DNA from: Gemmatimonadota bacterium
GTDB taxonomy: Bacteria > Gemmatimonadota > Gemmatimonadetes > Gemmatimonadales > Gemmatimonadaceae
NCBI GenBank assembly: GCA_021299375.1
Contig: JAJTGR010000052.1
Coordinates: 1 to 64,000 of the forward strand
Length of the DNA stretch: 64,000 bases
Reading direction: 5' to 3'
Below, one piece after another: positions 25,640-33,804 of the stretch. The position numbers were made by a program, and so were the translations under genes. A model generated the notes under the pieces. The model worked only from the letters and a program-made list of their open reading frames with translations, did no database searches and was not told where the DNA came from. Each line of letters opens with the position of its first letter. The stretch's first letter is position 1.

Positions 25640-26694
25640 ACGGCGACGATTTCACTGCGCACCGCCCGACGGTGGGCGCCGGAGCGCGCGCGCGCGACGT
25701 CGCACTGGACGTCACGCTCCGCGCGGCGTTGCAGGCGCACGCAGACGGGGATGCGCTGCGGGCCGTGTACGAGGCGATCCCGGTGGAGCCGCAGGCCTCC
25801 GGCGACGCGCTCCGGCAGCGCGATGCCGCGTGGGCACGGCTGGAGGCACGGCTCCACGATCCGGCGCGTGTCCCGTTCGTCGACGACGTCACGCCGGTGC
25901 TCTCGCTGGTGAAGGACGAACCGGCCACGCCGTTGGTGGCATCGCCGGCGCGTTGGCCACGGTGGGCCTGGTCGATTGCGGCCACCCTGGTGCTGGCGAT
26001 TGGTGGCGTGATGGGGTGGGGGGCGATGCCGATCGAGCAGGGGGTCGCCAGGGGCGCGCCGGCACGCCGCGAGCGCCTGCCGGACGGCAGTGCGCTGTGG
26101 CTGTCGTCCGGCAGCCGCGTGACCTATGCCCGCCGCATGGGGTGGCCCGCCGCACTGCGTTCGCGCGACCGGATCGTACGCCTCGAAGGCGAGGCGTTCT
26201 TCGAGGTGGCGCGTGACGGCCGCGCCTTCCGTGTGCTGACGACCGACGCCGAGGTGCAGGTGCTGGGCACCCGCTTCGATGTGCGCGCGGCCTCGGGGGT
26301 GAGCGGTACACGTGTTGAGGTGGAGGAGGGGCGCGTCGCCGTGGCCACATCCGCTGCCCGTATCGAACTCGGCGCGGGGCAAGGCACGGTCGTGCGTCCT
26401 TCGGGCCTCGCGCGGCGCGAGATCCCTGCGCCGCGCGTGGCGGTCTGGCGGCGCGGCGGGCTCGCGGCGCTCGACGAACCGCTTGGCGACGTGCTCGCCG
26501 AACTGTCGCGTCGCTTCGATGTGTCCATCGACGTCGACTCCTCGGTGGAGCGGCGGGCCACCGTCTCGCTCTTCTATCCGGCGGCACCGCGCGTGGATGT
26601 CGTACTGGGTGACCTGTGCACGGCACAGGGGCTCCGCTTCGAACGCACCAGCCGCGGCTTCCGTGTGACCGGGGCCCCGCGCTCGCCTCGATGA
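25636..26694 (+). CDS. FecR-family anti-sigma factor with DUF4974 domain
   Basis: A 352-residue single-pass inner-membrane regulator. The cytoplasmic N-terminal ~108 residues would hold the sigma partner; one membrane helix (WAWSIAATLVLAIGGVMGW) is at ~110-128. The periplasmic FecR domain follows, with LPDGSALWLSSGSRVTYA, RIVRLEGEAFFEVARDGR and VQVLGTRFDVRA. The last ~70 residues (LGDVLAELSRRFDVSIDVDSS ...) form a DUF4974/STN-like domain, the arrangement typical of Bacteroidetes FecR proteins, and similar in fold to the N-terminal STN domain of the next gene's receptor. Start GTG 25636 overlaps the sigma stop by four bases. Confidence 0.88.
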   Translation: MNGDDFTAHRPTVGAGARARDVALDVTLRAALQAHADGDALRAVYEAIPVEPQASGDALRQRDAAWARLEARLHDPARVPFVDDVTPVLSLVKDEPATPLVASPARWPRWAWSIAATLVLAIGGVMGWGAMPIEQGVARGAPARRERLPDGSALWLSSGSRVTYARRMGWPAALRSRDRIVRLEGEAFFEVARDGRAFRVLTTDAEVQVLGTRFDVRAASGVSGTRVEVEEGRVAVATSAARIELGAGQGTVVRPSGLARREIPAPRVAVWRRGGLAALDEPLGDVLAELSRRFDVSIDVDSSVERRATVSLFYPAAPRVDVVLGDLCTAQGLRFERTSRGFRVTGAPRSPR

Positions 26695-29450
26695 GGCCGA
26701 CGGGGCGTGTCCTGGGCTTCATCGCCGCCACCCTGCTGCCCGCGGGCGTGGCGGCGCAGTCGTCACGTGCCCCGTCCGCGGTCATCGAGGCGCAGCCGCC
26801 GCTGGTCAGCGTCGCCTTGATCGACGTGCCGCTGGTGGAAGCGCTGGAGGCGCTGTCTCAGTCGGCGCGCATGAACCTGGTGTGGCAGGCCACCACGCTC
26901 GGCGAGAAGGCCTCGCGGCGCATCGCCTGTCGCTTCACGAACGCACGGCCCGAAGACGTGCTGGGGTGCATCACCCGCGGTGCGGGGTTGGACTATGTCC
27001 GGCTCTCGTCGGGGACGTATGTCGTCATTCCCGGACCCGAGTCGGCACTCGCGCCAACGTCGTTCGCGGGGGTGGTGGTGGACGCGGCCACTGGTGCGCC
27101 GTTGCCGGCGGCCCGCGTGCAACTGGCCGAGGTCCCGACTGGCGTGCTCACGCAGGACGACGGCGGCTTCGCCTTCCCTGCGCTGCGCCCGGGGCGCTAC
27201 GCGCTCACGGTGCGGGCCGTGGGCTATCGCCCGTACCGCACGGCACTCGCAGTGGACCCCCGTAGTCGCAACACCGTGCGCCTGCCGATGGAACGGGCCG
27301 AGGCGTTCGTACGTCCGATCGTCGTGAATGGTATCCGGCCGGGTGCGGCGAGCGCCGAGCTCGGCAATGGCACGCTCGCCGATCGCGCCGGTGACCGGCT
27401 GCTCGCGGGGCCGGCCACGTTCCTGCCGGGTGTCGTGGCGCCCCTCGGCGTGGCACGCCGCGACGGCACTGGGGATCTCCACCTGCAGGGTGGTGACGTG
27501 GGTGAGCACCCATGGCGGCTCGACGGCATTCCGCTGTACGACGTGACGGCGCTGTCGGGACTGCTGGGTATGGTGTCGCCCGCCGCGGTGGAGCGCATGA
27601 CCGTGCGGCGCAGCGGATTTCGCGCCAGCCACGGCAGCTTCGCCTCCGGCGTGATCGATCTCGACCATGCGGTGGCGCCTCCCGATGGAGCGGGGACACC
27701 GACGGCGGAAGTCTCCGTCGATCCGATCGCCGCGTCGGCACGCCTGTCATCGCCGGTGCGGCTGGGGCAGGGCACGGGACATGTGATGGTGGCCGGACGC
27801 ACGGGGCTCTGGCAGTGGACCGCCCCGAGCCCGATGGTGCGCGCCTTGCGCGAGTGGAGCGTACCCGACCCCGTGCTGCTGGCGCGTGTCAGCGGGTTCA
27901 CCGCCTTGCCGGGGCACGAGCGTCTCGACTACACCGAGTTCGGCGCGCGCATCGGCGACGAGCGGGTGTCGCTGCAGGACGTGCACGCCGCGACGCGCGT
28001 CTCGTGGGGTGTCGCCCACCAGCTCGATGCCTCGGCCTTCGTGATGGCGCACGGCGTGGCGTACGACGGGACCGCCGGTGATGCCACGAGCGCCGAGGCG
28101 GCGCCCATGCTGCACGCCACCGACGATTACGCGTGGCGAACGGCCGGAGGGCAGGCGGCGCACCGCTGGCTGCTGGGTACGCGCGTGCGGCAACACGTGC
28201 AGCTCCGTGCGTCGTCGCACCGCCTGCAGCACACCGGCGGCATGCGCATGCTCGCCGCGCCTGCCGCGGCGCTGAGCGCGCGCGAGGACAACGGCATCAC
28301 CGAACTGGCGGCGTTGGCGGAGTGGCAGGTCACCGTGAACGCGCACACCCAGCTGGCGCTCGGCACCGAGCTCGCGCGTGCTTCCTCGCATCTCGATCTC
28401 GGCAATCGCGTGCTGCGCCCGATTGCCTTCGAGACCAGCGTGACCCGGGGCACGGCGTTCGGCGATGCCACGATCGCCCTTGGCCGGCGGCATCATCTCG
28501 AAGCCGGCTTGCGCGTGACGCAGCTGCAGAGCGGCCGCACCTATGCCGAGCCGCGCCTCGCGCTGCGCGGTGAACGCGCCGGGGGACCGCGCGCGTGGGC
28601 GTGGCGCATCGCCGGTGGTGGCTACCACCAGTTCGTGAACCAGTTCGATGTGGCGAGCACCATGCCGGTGGCGTTCGTGCCCAGCATGCGCTTCTGGTTG
28701 CCGAGCGACGGCACGACACCGGTGGCGCAGTCCTGGCATCTGGCCACCGAGGGCGTACTACGTCCCGGCGGTGGCTGGGAAGTGCGCGGCGAAGGCTATG
28801 GGCGCTGGCAGCCCAGCATCCCGATGTTCGACTACGGCGTGATGTACGACACGACCGGGGTGAATGCCCCGCTCGGCGAGGCCGCATCGTTCGTCGCGCG
28901 TTCCGACGGGCGGGCTGTGGGTGGTGGGGTACGGATCATCCGTGAGACGTCGGTGCGTGGTGTCGAGGTGCGCAGTGAACTCGCCTACGATGTGGGCAGT
29001 GCGGCGCGCCGATTCCCCTCGCGCTTTGGCGGCGTACTGCAGCCGCCGTCGTGGCTGGAACCGCATCGGGTACTGCTGGCTGGCGAGATGCGCCCGCTGC
29101 CAGGCGTGGTGCTGGCGGGCCGGTCGCGCGCGGTATGGGGACGCCCCTGGGCCCTGCGCCAGGCCTACTATGACTTGTTCGGCGCGGCGCCAATGCAGGG
29201 TGGCCTGCCCATCGCCATGCCGGGCGCTGCCGGGCGACCGGCTGTTTTCGACCTCGATCTCGCGGCATCCTGGACGCGGGGTATCGGACGCTCACGGGTC
29301 GAGGTCGGCATGAGCGTCACCAATGTGCTCGACCGACAGAACGTACTCGACTTCGGACTGCGCCGGCGCGGAGAGGCGGATGACTATGCGCGCGTACCGC
29401 GCGTGTTGCCGGGGCGCCAGATCGCGTTCACCGTGCAGCTGCGTCGGTGA
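26691..29450 (+). CDS. TonB-dependent receptor with STN signalling domain
   Basis: A 919-residue outer-membrane receptor. After a signal peptide (...LPAGVAAQ) comes an STN domain (~28-105: VPLVEALEALSQSARMNLVWQ ... GTYVVIPG), used to signal to FecR across the periplasm. Residues ~115-200 are a carboxypeptidase-regulatory-like domain (GVVVDAATGAPLPAARVQL, ALRPGRYALTVRAVGYRPYR). A plug domain with LHLQGGDVGEHPWRLDGIPLYD follows, then the beta-barrel. ATG 26691 overlaps the fecR stop by four bases. The ligand is unknown; siderophores, glycans and peptides are all possible for this family. Together with the two genes before it, this forms a cell-surface signalling unit. Confidence 0.88.
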   Translation: MRPTGRVLGFIAATLLPAGVAAQSSRAPSAVIEAQPPLVSVALIDVPLVEALEALSQSARMNLVWQATTLGEKASRRIACRFTNARPEDVLGCITRGAGLDYVRLSSGTYVVIPGPESALAPTSFAGVVVDAATGAPLPAARVQLAEVPTGVLTQDDGGFAFPALRPGRYALTVRAVGYRPYRTALAVDPRSRNTVRLPMERAEAFVRPIVVNGIRPGAASAELGNGTLADRAGDRLLAGPATFLPGVVAPLGVARRDGTGDLHLQGGDVGEHPWRLDGIPLYDVTALSGLLGMVSPAAVERMTVRRSGFRASHGSFASGVIDLDHAVAPPDGAGTPTAEVSVDPIAASARLSSPVRLGQGTGHVMVAGRTGLWQWTAPSPMVRALREWSVPDPVLLARVSGFTALPGHERLDYTEFGARIGDERVSLQDVHAATRVSWGVAHQLDASAFVMAHGVAYDGTAGDATSAEAAPMLHATDDYAWRTAGGQAAHRWLLGTRVRQHVQLRASSHRLQHTGGMRMLAAPAAALSAREDNGITELAALAEWQVTVNAHTQLALGTELARASSHLDLGNRVLRPIAFETSVTRGTAFGDATIALGRRHHLEAGLRVTQLQSGRTYAEPRLALRGERAGGPRAWAWRIAGGGYHQFVNQFDVASTMPVAFVPSMRFWLPSDGTTPVAQSWHLATEGVLRPGGGWEVRGEGYGRWQPSIPMFDYGVMYDTTGVNAPLGEAASFVARSDGRAVGGGVRIIRETSVRGVEVRSELAYDVGSAARRFPSRFGGVLQPPSWLEPHRVLLAGEMRPLPGVVLAGRSRAVWGRPWALRQAYYDLFGAAPMQGGLPIAMPGAAGRPAVFDLDLAASWTRGIGRSRVEVGMSVTNVLDRQNVLDFGLRRRGEADDYARVPRVLPGRQIAFTVQLRR

Positions 29451-29575
29451 CGTCGGTCGCGCCGTTGGCGCGTCGGCGATGGACCGACTGGTCATAGCCG
29501 CCGGCCCACGTGTCCTGCCTGTGATCGTGCGCGGACTCGCCGGCACGACATGACGCTTTCACCGTGCAGGCATCC

Positions 29576-30496
29576 ATGTTCCAGTCATTTCCGCATCGCG
29601 CGCGCCGCGCTGTCGTGGGGCTCTCACTCACCATGCTGGCCTCCACCCTGACGGCCTGTGGCAGCACTGACGAGGCGACCACCGCGCCGGTCGCGCAGAC
29701 GATCACGCAGACCGCCGCGGCCACGCCGCAGCTGTCCACGCTGGTGACCGCGCTGCAGGCGGCCCAGCTCACCACTACGCTCAACGGCACCGGCCCGTTC
29801 ACGGTGTTCGCACCGGTCAACTCCGCCTTCAGCGCGTTGCCTGCCGACGTGCTGCAGCGGCTGCTGGAAACCGGCAATCGCGCCATCCTCACCAAAGTGC
29901 TGACCTTCCACGTGGTGCCCGGCCGGCTCACCGCCAGCCAGCTGCAGAACGGCCAGACGCTGACGACGGTCGAAGGGACGACGTTGCCGGTCACGGTCGC
30001 CAACGGCGTGGTCACCGTGGGCGGCGCGCGCGTTACGACGGCCGATATCAACGCCTCCAACGGCGTCGTGCATCTCATCGATGGCGTCATGCTCGGCAGC
30101 CTCGATATCGTGGATCAGGCCATCGTCCGCGGTTTCAGCTCGTTGGTGAGCGCGGTCCAGACGGCCAACCTCGTGGGGCCGCTGCGTGGCGGCACCCTCA
30201 CCGTGTTCGCGCCCACGAACGCGGCCTTCGCGGCCATTCCCGGTGGGGCTCCGAGTGACGTGGCCACGCTGACGCAGGTGCTGCAGCTGCACGTGGTGGG
30301 TGCCCGGGCGCTGTCCACGCAGCTCACCAACGGCCAGCAACTCCCGACGCTGCTCAGCAACCGCAGCCTCACGGTCGGCCTCGTGGGTGGTGGGGTACGG
30401 ATCACGGGCCCACGCAACTTCGCCAGCGTGGTGGCCGCCGACGTGGTCGCCAAGAACGGGGTGATTCACGTGATCGATACGGTGCTGCTGCCCTGA
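29576..30496 (+). CDS. Lipoprotein with two fasciclin (FAS1) domains
   Basis: A 306-residue exported protein with lipobox LTAC in its signal sequence. Two FAS1 domains follow, at ~45-175 and ~177-305. Each has the H1 motif (GPFTVFAPVNSAFSALP in the first; TVFAPTNAAFAAIPGG in the second) and the H2 region (VLTFHVVPGRLTASQLQNGQ; VLQLHVVGARALSTQLTNGQ), ending with GVVHLIDGVML and GVIHVIDTVLLP. FAS1 domains act in adhesion and in binding of surface polysaccharides or matrix. ATG 29576 is used; GTG 29564 is four codons upstream. The gene is ~125 bp downstream of the receptor and may be read with it. Confidence 0.9.
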   Translation: MFQSFPHRARRAVVGLSLTMLASTLTACGSTDEATTAPVAQTITQTAAATPQLSTLVTALQAAQLTTTLNGTGPFTVFAPVNSAFSALPADVLQRLLETGNRAILTKVLTFHVVPGRLTASQLQNGQTLTTVEGTTLPVTVANGVVTVGGARVTTADINASNGVVHLIDGVMLGSLDIVDQAIVRGFSSLVSAVQTANLVGPLRGGTLTVFAPTNAAFAAIPGGAPSDVATLTQVLQLHVVGARALSTQLTNGQQLPTLLSNRSLTVGLVGGGVRITGPRNFASVVAADVVAKNGVIHVIDTVLLP

Positions 30497-30617
30497 GTCC
30501 CGGCGTGCGACGCCCCGAACGGCCATCCGGCATGTCTGCCGGGTGGCCGTTTGTGTGTCTGGAGCAGTGACCACCGGGGGGGGTGGCTGGCAGCGCTAGA
30601 TTTCCTCGGGGCGCCAC

Positions 30618-32999
30618 ATGCTCCATCCGTCTCCAATACGCATGCGACACGTTCCCTTGCGCGCGAACCCGCTGTGGATGCGCGTGCTGCTGCTGCTGCT
30701 GCTCTCCTCGATGCTGTTCGCCCGGCCGCTCTGGGCACAGGCAGCGCCCACCCCGGCGCCTGGTCCGACGGGGACGATCGCTGGCCGCGTGGTGGAAGCC
30801 GTCAGCGAGGCCCCGATCGCTGGCGCCACCGTTCGGGTGCTGGCGCAGGAGGCGGTCGTCCAGAGCGATGCCGCCGGGCGCTTCGTGCTGCGAGGCGTGC
30901 GCGTGGGCATCGTCACCATCGAGGTGCGCCGGCTGGGCTACGCGCCGGTGACCAAGGGGGACATTGCCGTCTCGCCCGCCAAGCCTGCCGAAGTGGCGAT
31001 CACGCTGCGCCCCATCGACGTTCAACTCGACGCGGTCACGGTACGTCCCGATGCCTTCCCGGCCCAGATGCCGGCGTCGACGCCGGTGTCTACGCAGAGC
31101 TATGACGCGGAGGAGGTGCGTCGCCAGCCGGGCGCACAGGAGGACGTGCTGCGCGCCATCTCCATCGCCCCCGGCGTTGGTGTGACGAGTGCGGCCCGCA
31201 ACGACCTCGTGGTGCGCGGTGGCGCACCGTTCGAGAATCTGTTCGTCATCGACAACGTCGAGGTGCCGAACATCAATCACTTCGGGTCGCAGGGCTCGAC
31301 CGGCGGGCCGATCTCGCTGATCAACATCCGCTTCATCGAGTCGGCGTCGTTGTCGGCCGGCGGGTTCGGTGCGCGCTACGGTGATCGCGCCTCGTCGGCC
31401 ACCACCCTCACGCTGCGCGAGGGGAACCGCGCGCGGGTGGCCGGCGAGCTGAACATTGCGGCCACGCAGGTGGGCGCGGTGCTGGAGGGGCCGTTGGGCA
31501 GCAACGCGTCGTTCTTCGTGAACGTGCGGCAGAGCTATCTCGACCTGCTCTTCACGGCCATCGGGCTCAGTTTCATTCCGTCGTACACCGACGCCACCGC
31601 CAAGCTGGTGTGGCGCCCCACGTCGCGTGATGCCGTCAGCTTCCTCACCATCGCCGCGCGCGGCACGGTGACCTTCAACAACGACACCGACTCGGCGCGC
31701 GTGGACAACTCGCAGGTACTCGCGCCGGCGCAGGACCAGTACTTCAGTGGCCTCACCTGGAAGCGCCTGCTGGGGCGCGGCGTCGCCACCACCACGCTCG
31801 GGCGCACGTGGACGCGCTTCGTGACCGCGCAGCGTGACAGCCTCCTGGTGCCCGTGTTCGAAAGCCGCTCCACCGAGGGGGAGACCTCGCTGCGCAGCGA
31901 CCTCGCATGGGTGTTCGGGAAGGGCCTCGAGCTCGAGACGGGCACGATCTTCAAATACGCGAGTGCGCTGGCGTACGACGCGACCTTGGCCGGTTTCGCA
32001 CGGCGTGACGCGACGGGCACACCGCGGCCGCTGCGCGTGGACACGAGCTTCACCGCGCTGCGGAACGGCAGCTATGTGCAGGCCGCATGGCAGGCCACGC
32101 CACGCCTGCGCCTGTCGGGCGGCCTGCGCGGCGACTGGTACGGCTTCCTCGACGATGCGGTGCGCGTGGCACCGCGGGCGAGCGCCTCGCTACAGTTGGA
32201 TGCGCGCACGACGGCCACGCTGTCCACCGGTCGCTACTGGCAGGCGCCGAGCTATATCTGGCTGGTGGGCGACGCCGGCAATGCCGCCCGCCTGCGGCCC
32301 TTCCGCGCCGACCAGGCCGTGGCCGGCATCACGCGCCTGGTGGGTCGTGACCTCAAGGTGCAGGTCGAGGTGTACGGCAAGCGCTATGCGGACTATCCCG
32401 CGCGCCGGTTCCGCCCGCAGGCGGTGCTGAGTCCGAGCGGCTTCGACGACGTCACCACCGACATCCCCTTCGGCCTTGAGCCGCTCGAGTCGACCGGGAC
32501 CGGCGAGGCGCATGGCGCGGAGCTGTTCCTCCAGAAGAAGCTCGGTGCCACGCGGTGGTACGGGCAGCTCAGCGCCAGCGTGAACCGCACGCGCTTCCGG
32601 GGCCTCGACGGCACACGCGCCACCGGTGCCTTCGATACGCCGCTGCTCGCCAACGGTGTGGTGGGGTGGCGCCTGAATGCGCGCTGGGAGGTGGCAACTC
32701 GCGTGCGTGGCGCGTCCGGCTTGCCCTTCACCCCCTTCGTGGCCAGCGGCGCGCTGGCCGGTACGCTCGACTTCGTGCGCTACAATCGTGAGCGGCTGCC
32801 GGCGTTCTTCGCCGCTGACGTGCGGCTGGATCGGCGCTTCCTGTTCGGCCGCACGCAGCTCATCGCGTTCGTCGACCTGCAGAACATCACCAACCGTGAG
32901 AATGTCGGCGCGCCCCAGTGGAACCCGCGCACGCGCACCGCGGAGCTCAACACCAGCGTCGGCCTGCTGCCGACCATCGGCCTCAACTGGGAGTTCTGA
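30618..32999 (+). CDS. TonB-dependent receptor with carboxypeptidase-regulatory N-terminus
   Basis: A 793-residue outer-membrane receptor. Signal peptide with poly-Leu core ends at ...ARPLWAQ. A CarboxypepD_reg-like domain (~52-120) has GTIAGRVVEAVSEAPIAGATV and VTIEVRRLGYAPV. The plug (~150-260) includes VLRAISIAPGVGVTS, NDLVVRGGAPFENLFVIDN and GFGARYGDRASSATTL; the rest is barrel, ending in a terminal aromatic (NWEF), as usual for BAM substrates. No STN domain, so no FecR-type signalling. ATG 30618 is taken; ATG 30642 and 30678 are also possible and all retain the signal peptide core. A TAGATT element lies 25 bp upstream. Its stop codon adjoins the next ATG. Confidence 0.87.
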   Translation: MLHPSPIRMRHVPLRANPLWMRVLLLLLLSSMLFARPLWAQAAPTPAPGPTGTIAGRVVEAVSEAPIAGATVRVLAQEAVVQSDAAGRFVLRGVRVGIVTIEVRRLGYAPVTKGDIAVSPAKPAEVAITLRPIDVQLDAVTVRPDAFPAQMPASTPVSTQSYDAEEVRRQPGAQEDVLRAISIAPGVGVTSAARNDLVVRGGAPFENLFVIDNVEVPNINHFGSQGSTGGPISLINIRFIESASLSAGGFGARYGDRASSATTLTLREGNRARVAGELNIAATQVGAVLEGPLGSNASFFVNVRQSYLDLLFTAIGLSFIPSYTDATAKLVWRPTSRDAVSFLTIAARGTVTFNNDTDSARVDNSQVLAPAQDQYFSGLTWKRLLGRGVATTTLGRTWTRFVTAQRDSLLVPVFESRSTEGETSLRSDLAWVFGKGLELETGTIFKYASALAYDATLAGFARRDATGTPRPLRVDTSFTALRNGSYVQAAWQATPRLRLSGGLRGDWYGFLDDAVRVAPRASASLQLDARTTATLSTGRYWQAPSYIWLVGDAGNAARLRPFRADQAVAGITRLVGRDLKVQVEVYGKRYADYPARRFRPQAVLSPSGFDDVTTDIPFGLEPLESTGTGEAHGAELFLQKKLGATRWYGQLSASVNRTRFRGLDGTRATGAFDTPLLANGVVGWRLNARWEVATRVRGASGLPFTPFVASGALAGTLDFVRYNRERLPAFFAADVRLDRRFLFGRTQLIAFVDLQNITNRENVGAPQWNPRTRTAELNTSVGLLPTIGLNWEF

Positions 33000-33536
33000 A
33001 TGCGCGACCGCATCCCCACCCCGCGTTCGTCACGGGCCAGCGGCGGCTCGCTCGCCGACTTCACGCTGCCCTCCATTGACGGCACGCCGCTTCCCATGGC
33101 CGATCTGGCGGGGCGCGTGATCCTGATGGTGAACGTCGCCAGCCAGTGCGGCTTCACGCCACAGTATCGAGGCCTCGAACAGCTGTGGCGCACGTATCGC
33201 GAGCGCGGGCTGACGATCGTGGGGTGCCCGTGCGACCAGTTCGGCCATCAGGAGCCAGGCGCTGCTGCGGAAATTGCGCAGTTCTGCAGTACGCGCTACG
33301 ACGTGACGTTTCCGCTGTCGGCGAAGCTCGAGGTGAACGGCGACCGTGCCCATCCACTGTGGCAGTGGCTGCGTGTCTCCGCCCCTGGCTTGCTTGGCAC
33401 CACAGCCATCAAGTGGAACTTCACCAAGTTCCTCATCGGTCGCGACGGCACCGTGCTCGAACGGTTCGCGCCCACGGTGGCGCCGGAGGACCTCGCCCCC
33501 CGCATTGAACAGGCGCTCGCGGCAGCGGCGACCTGA
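33000..33536 (+). CDS. Glutathione peroxidase-family thiol peroxidase
   Basis: A 178-residue thioredoxin-fold peroxidase that reduces H2O2 or lipid peroxides. The peroxidatic cysteine is in NVASQCGFTPQY (~residue 47), with the partner Gln in CPCDQFGHQEPG and the Trp-Asn pair in IKWNFTKFLI. Cys replaces selenocysteine, and a second cysteine in the CPCDQF stretch may serve as resolving residue, as in thioredoxin-dependent members. The N-terminal ~15 residues are an extra basic/Ser-rich leader. It starts on the base after the receptor's stop codon and is therefore probably translated from the same message. No signal peptide, so cytoplasmic. Confidence 0.88.
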   Translation: MRDRIPTPRSSRASGGSLADFTLPSIDGTPLPMADLAGRVILMVNVASQCGFTPQYRGLEQLWRTYRERGLTIVGCPCDQFGHQEPGAAAEIAQFCSTRYDVTFPLSAKLEVNGDRAHPLWQWLRVSAPGLLGTTAIKWNFTKFLIGRDGTVLERFAPTVAPEDLAPRIEQALAAAAT

Positions 33537-33804
33537 GGGAAACCCCGCGCGGGGGCACGCGCCGACACCATCGTTGGAGTGAAGCCCCAGCTGCCGGAGC
33601 GCCGTGATGCCGAACGTGACGTGCGAGGCCGACGAGCGGCCCTCTGGTGACGGCAGCGCCCGTGACGGACGTGCAGGTCCCCGCGCTGGTGAGGCTGCAC
33701 GCACGAGCGGCTGACGGGCGTTTGACAGTCGCTCCACGTGCCCCGAGCTTGAGGTGGCAACGCCGGCCGCACGGGCCGGCTGTCCACCCCGCTCCGGAGA
33801 CGCC
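33537..33804. other. Intergenic region before the PD40-amidohydrolase
   Basis: About 270 bp. The perfect palindrome CCCCGCGCGGGG (33543-33554) lies right after the peroxidase stop and could be a small terminator stem. TTGACA (33722-33727) is a consensus -35, but the expected -10 position (GAGCTT, 33745-33750) is poor. Confidence 0.35.
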
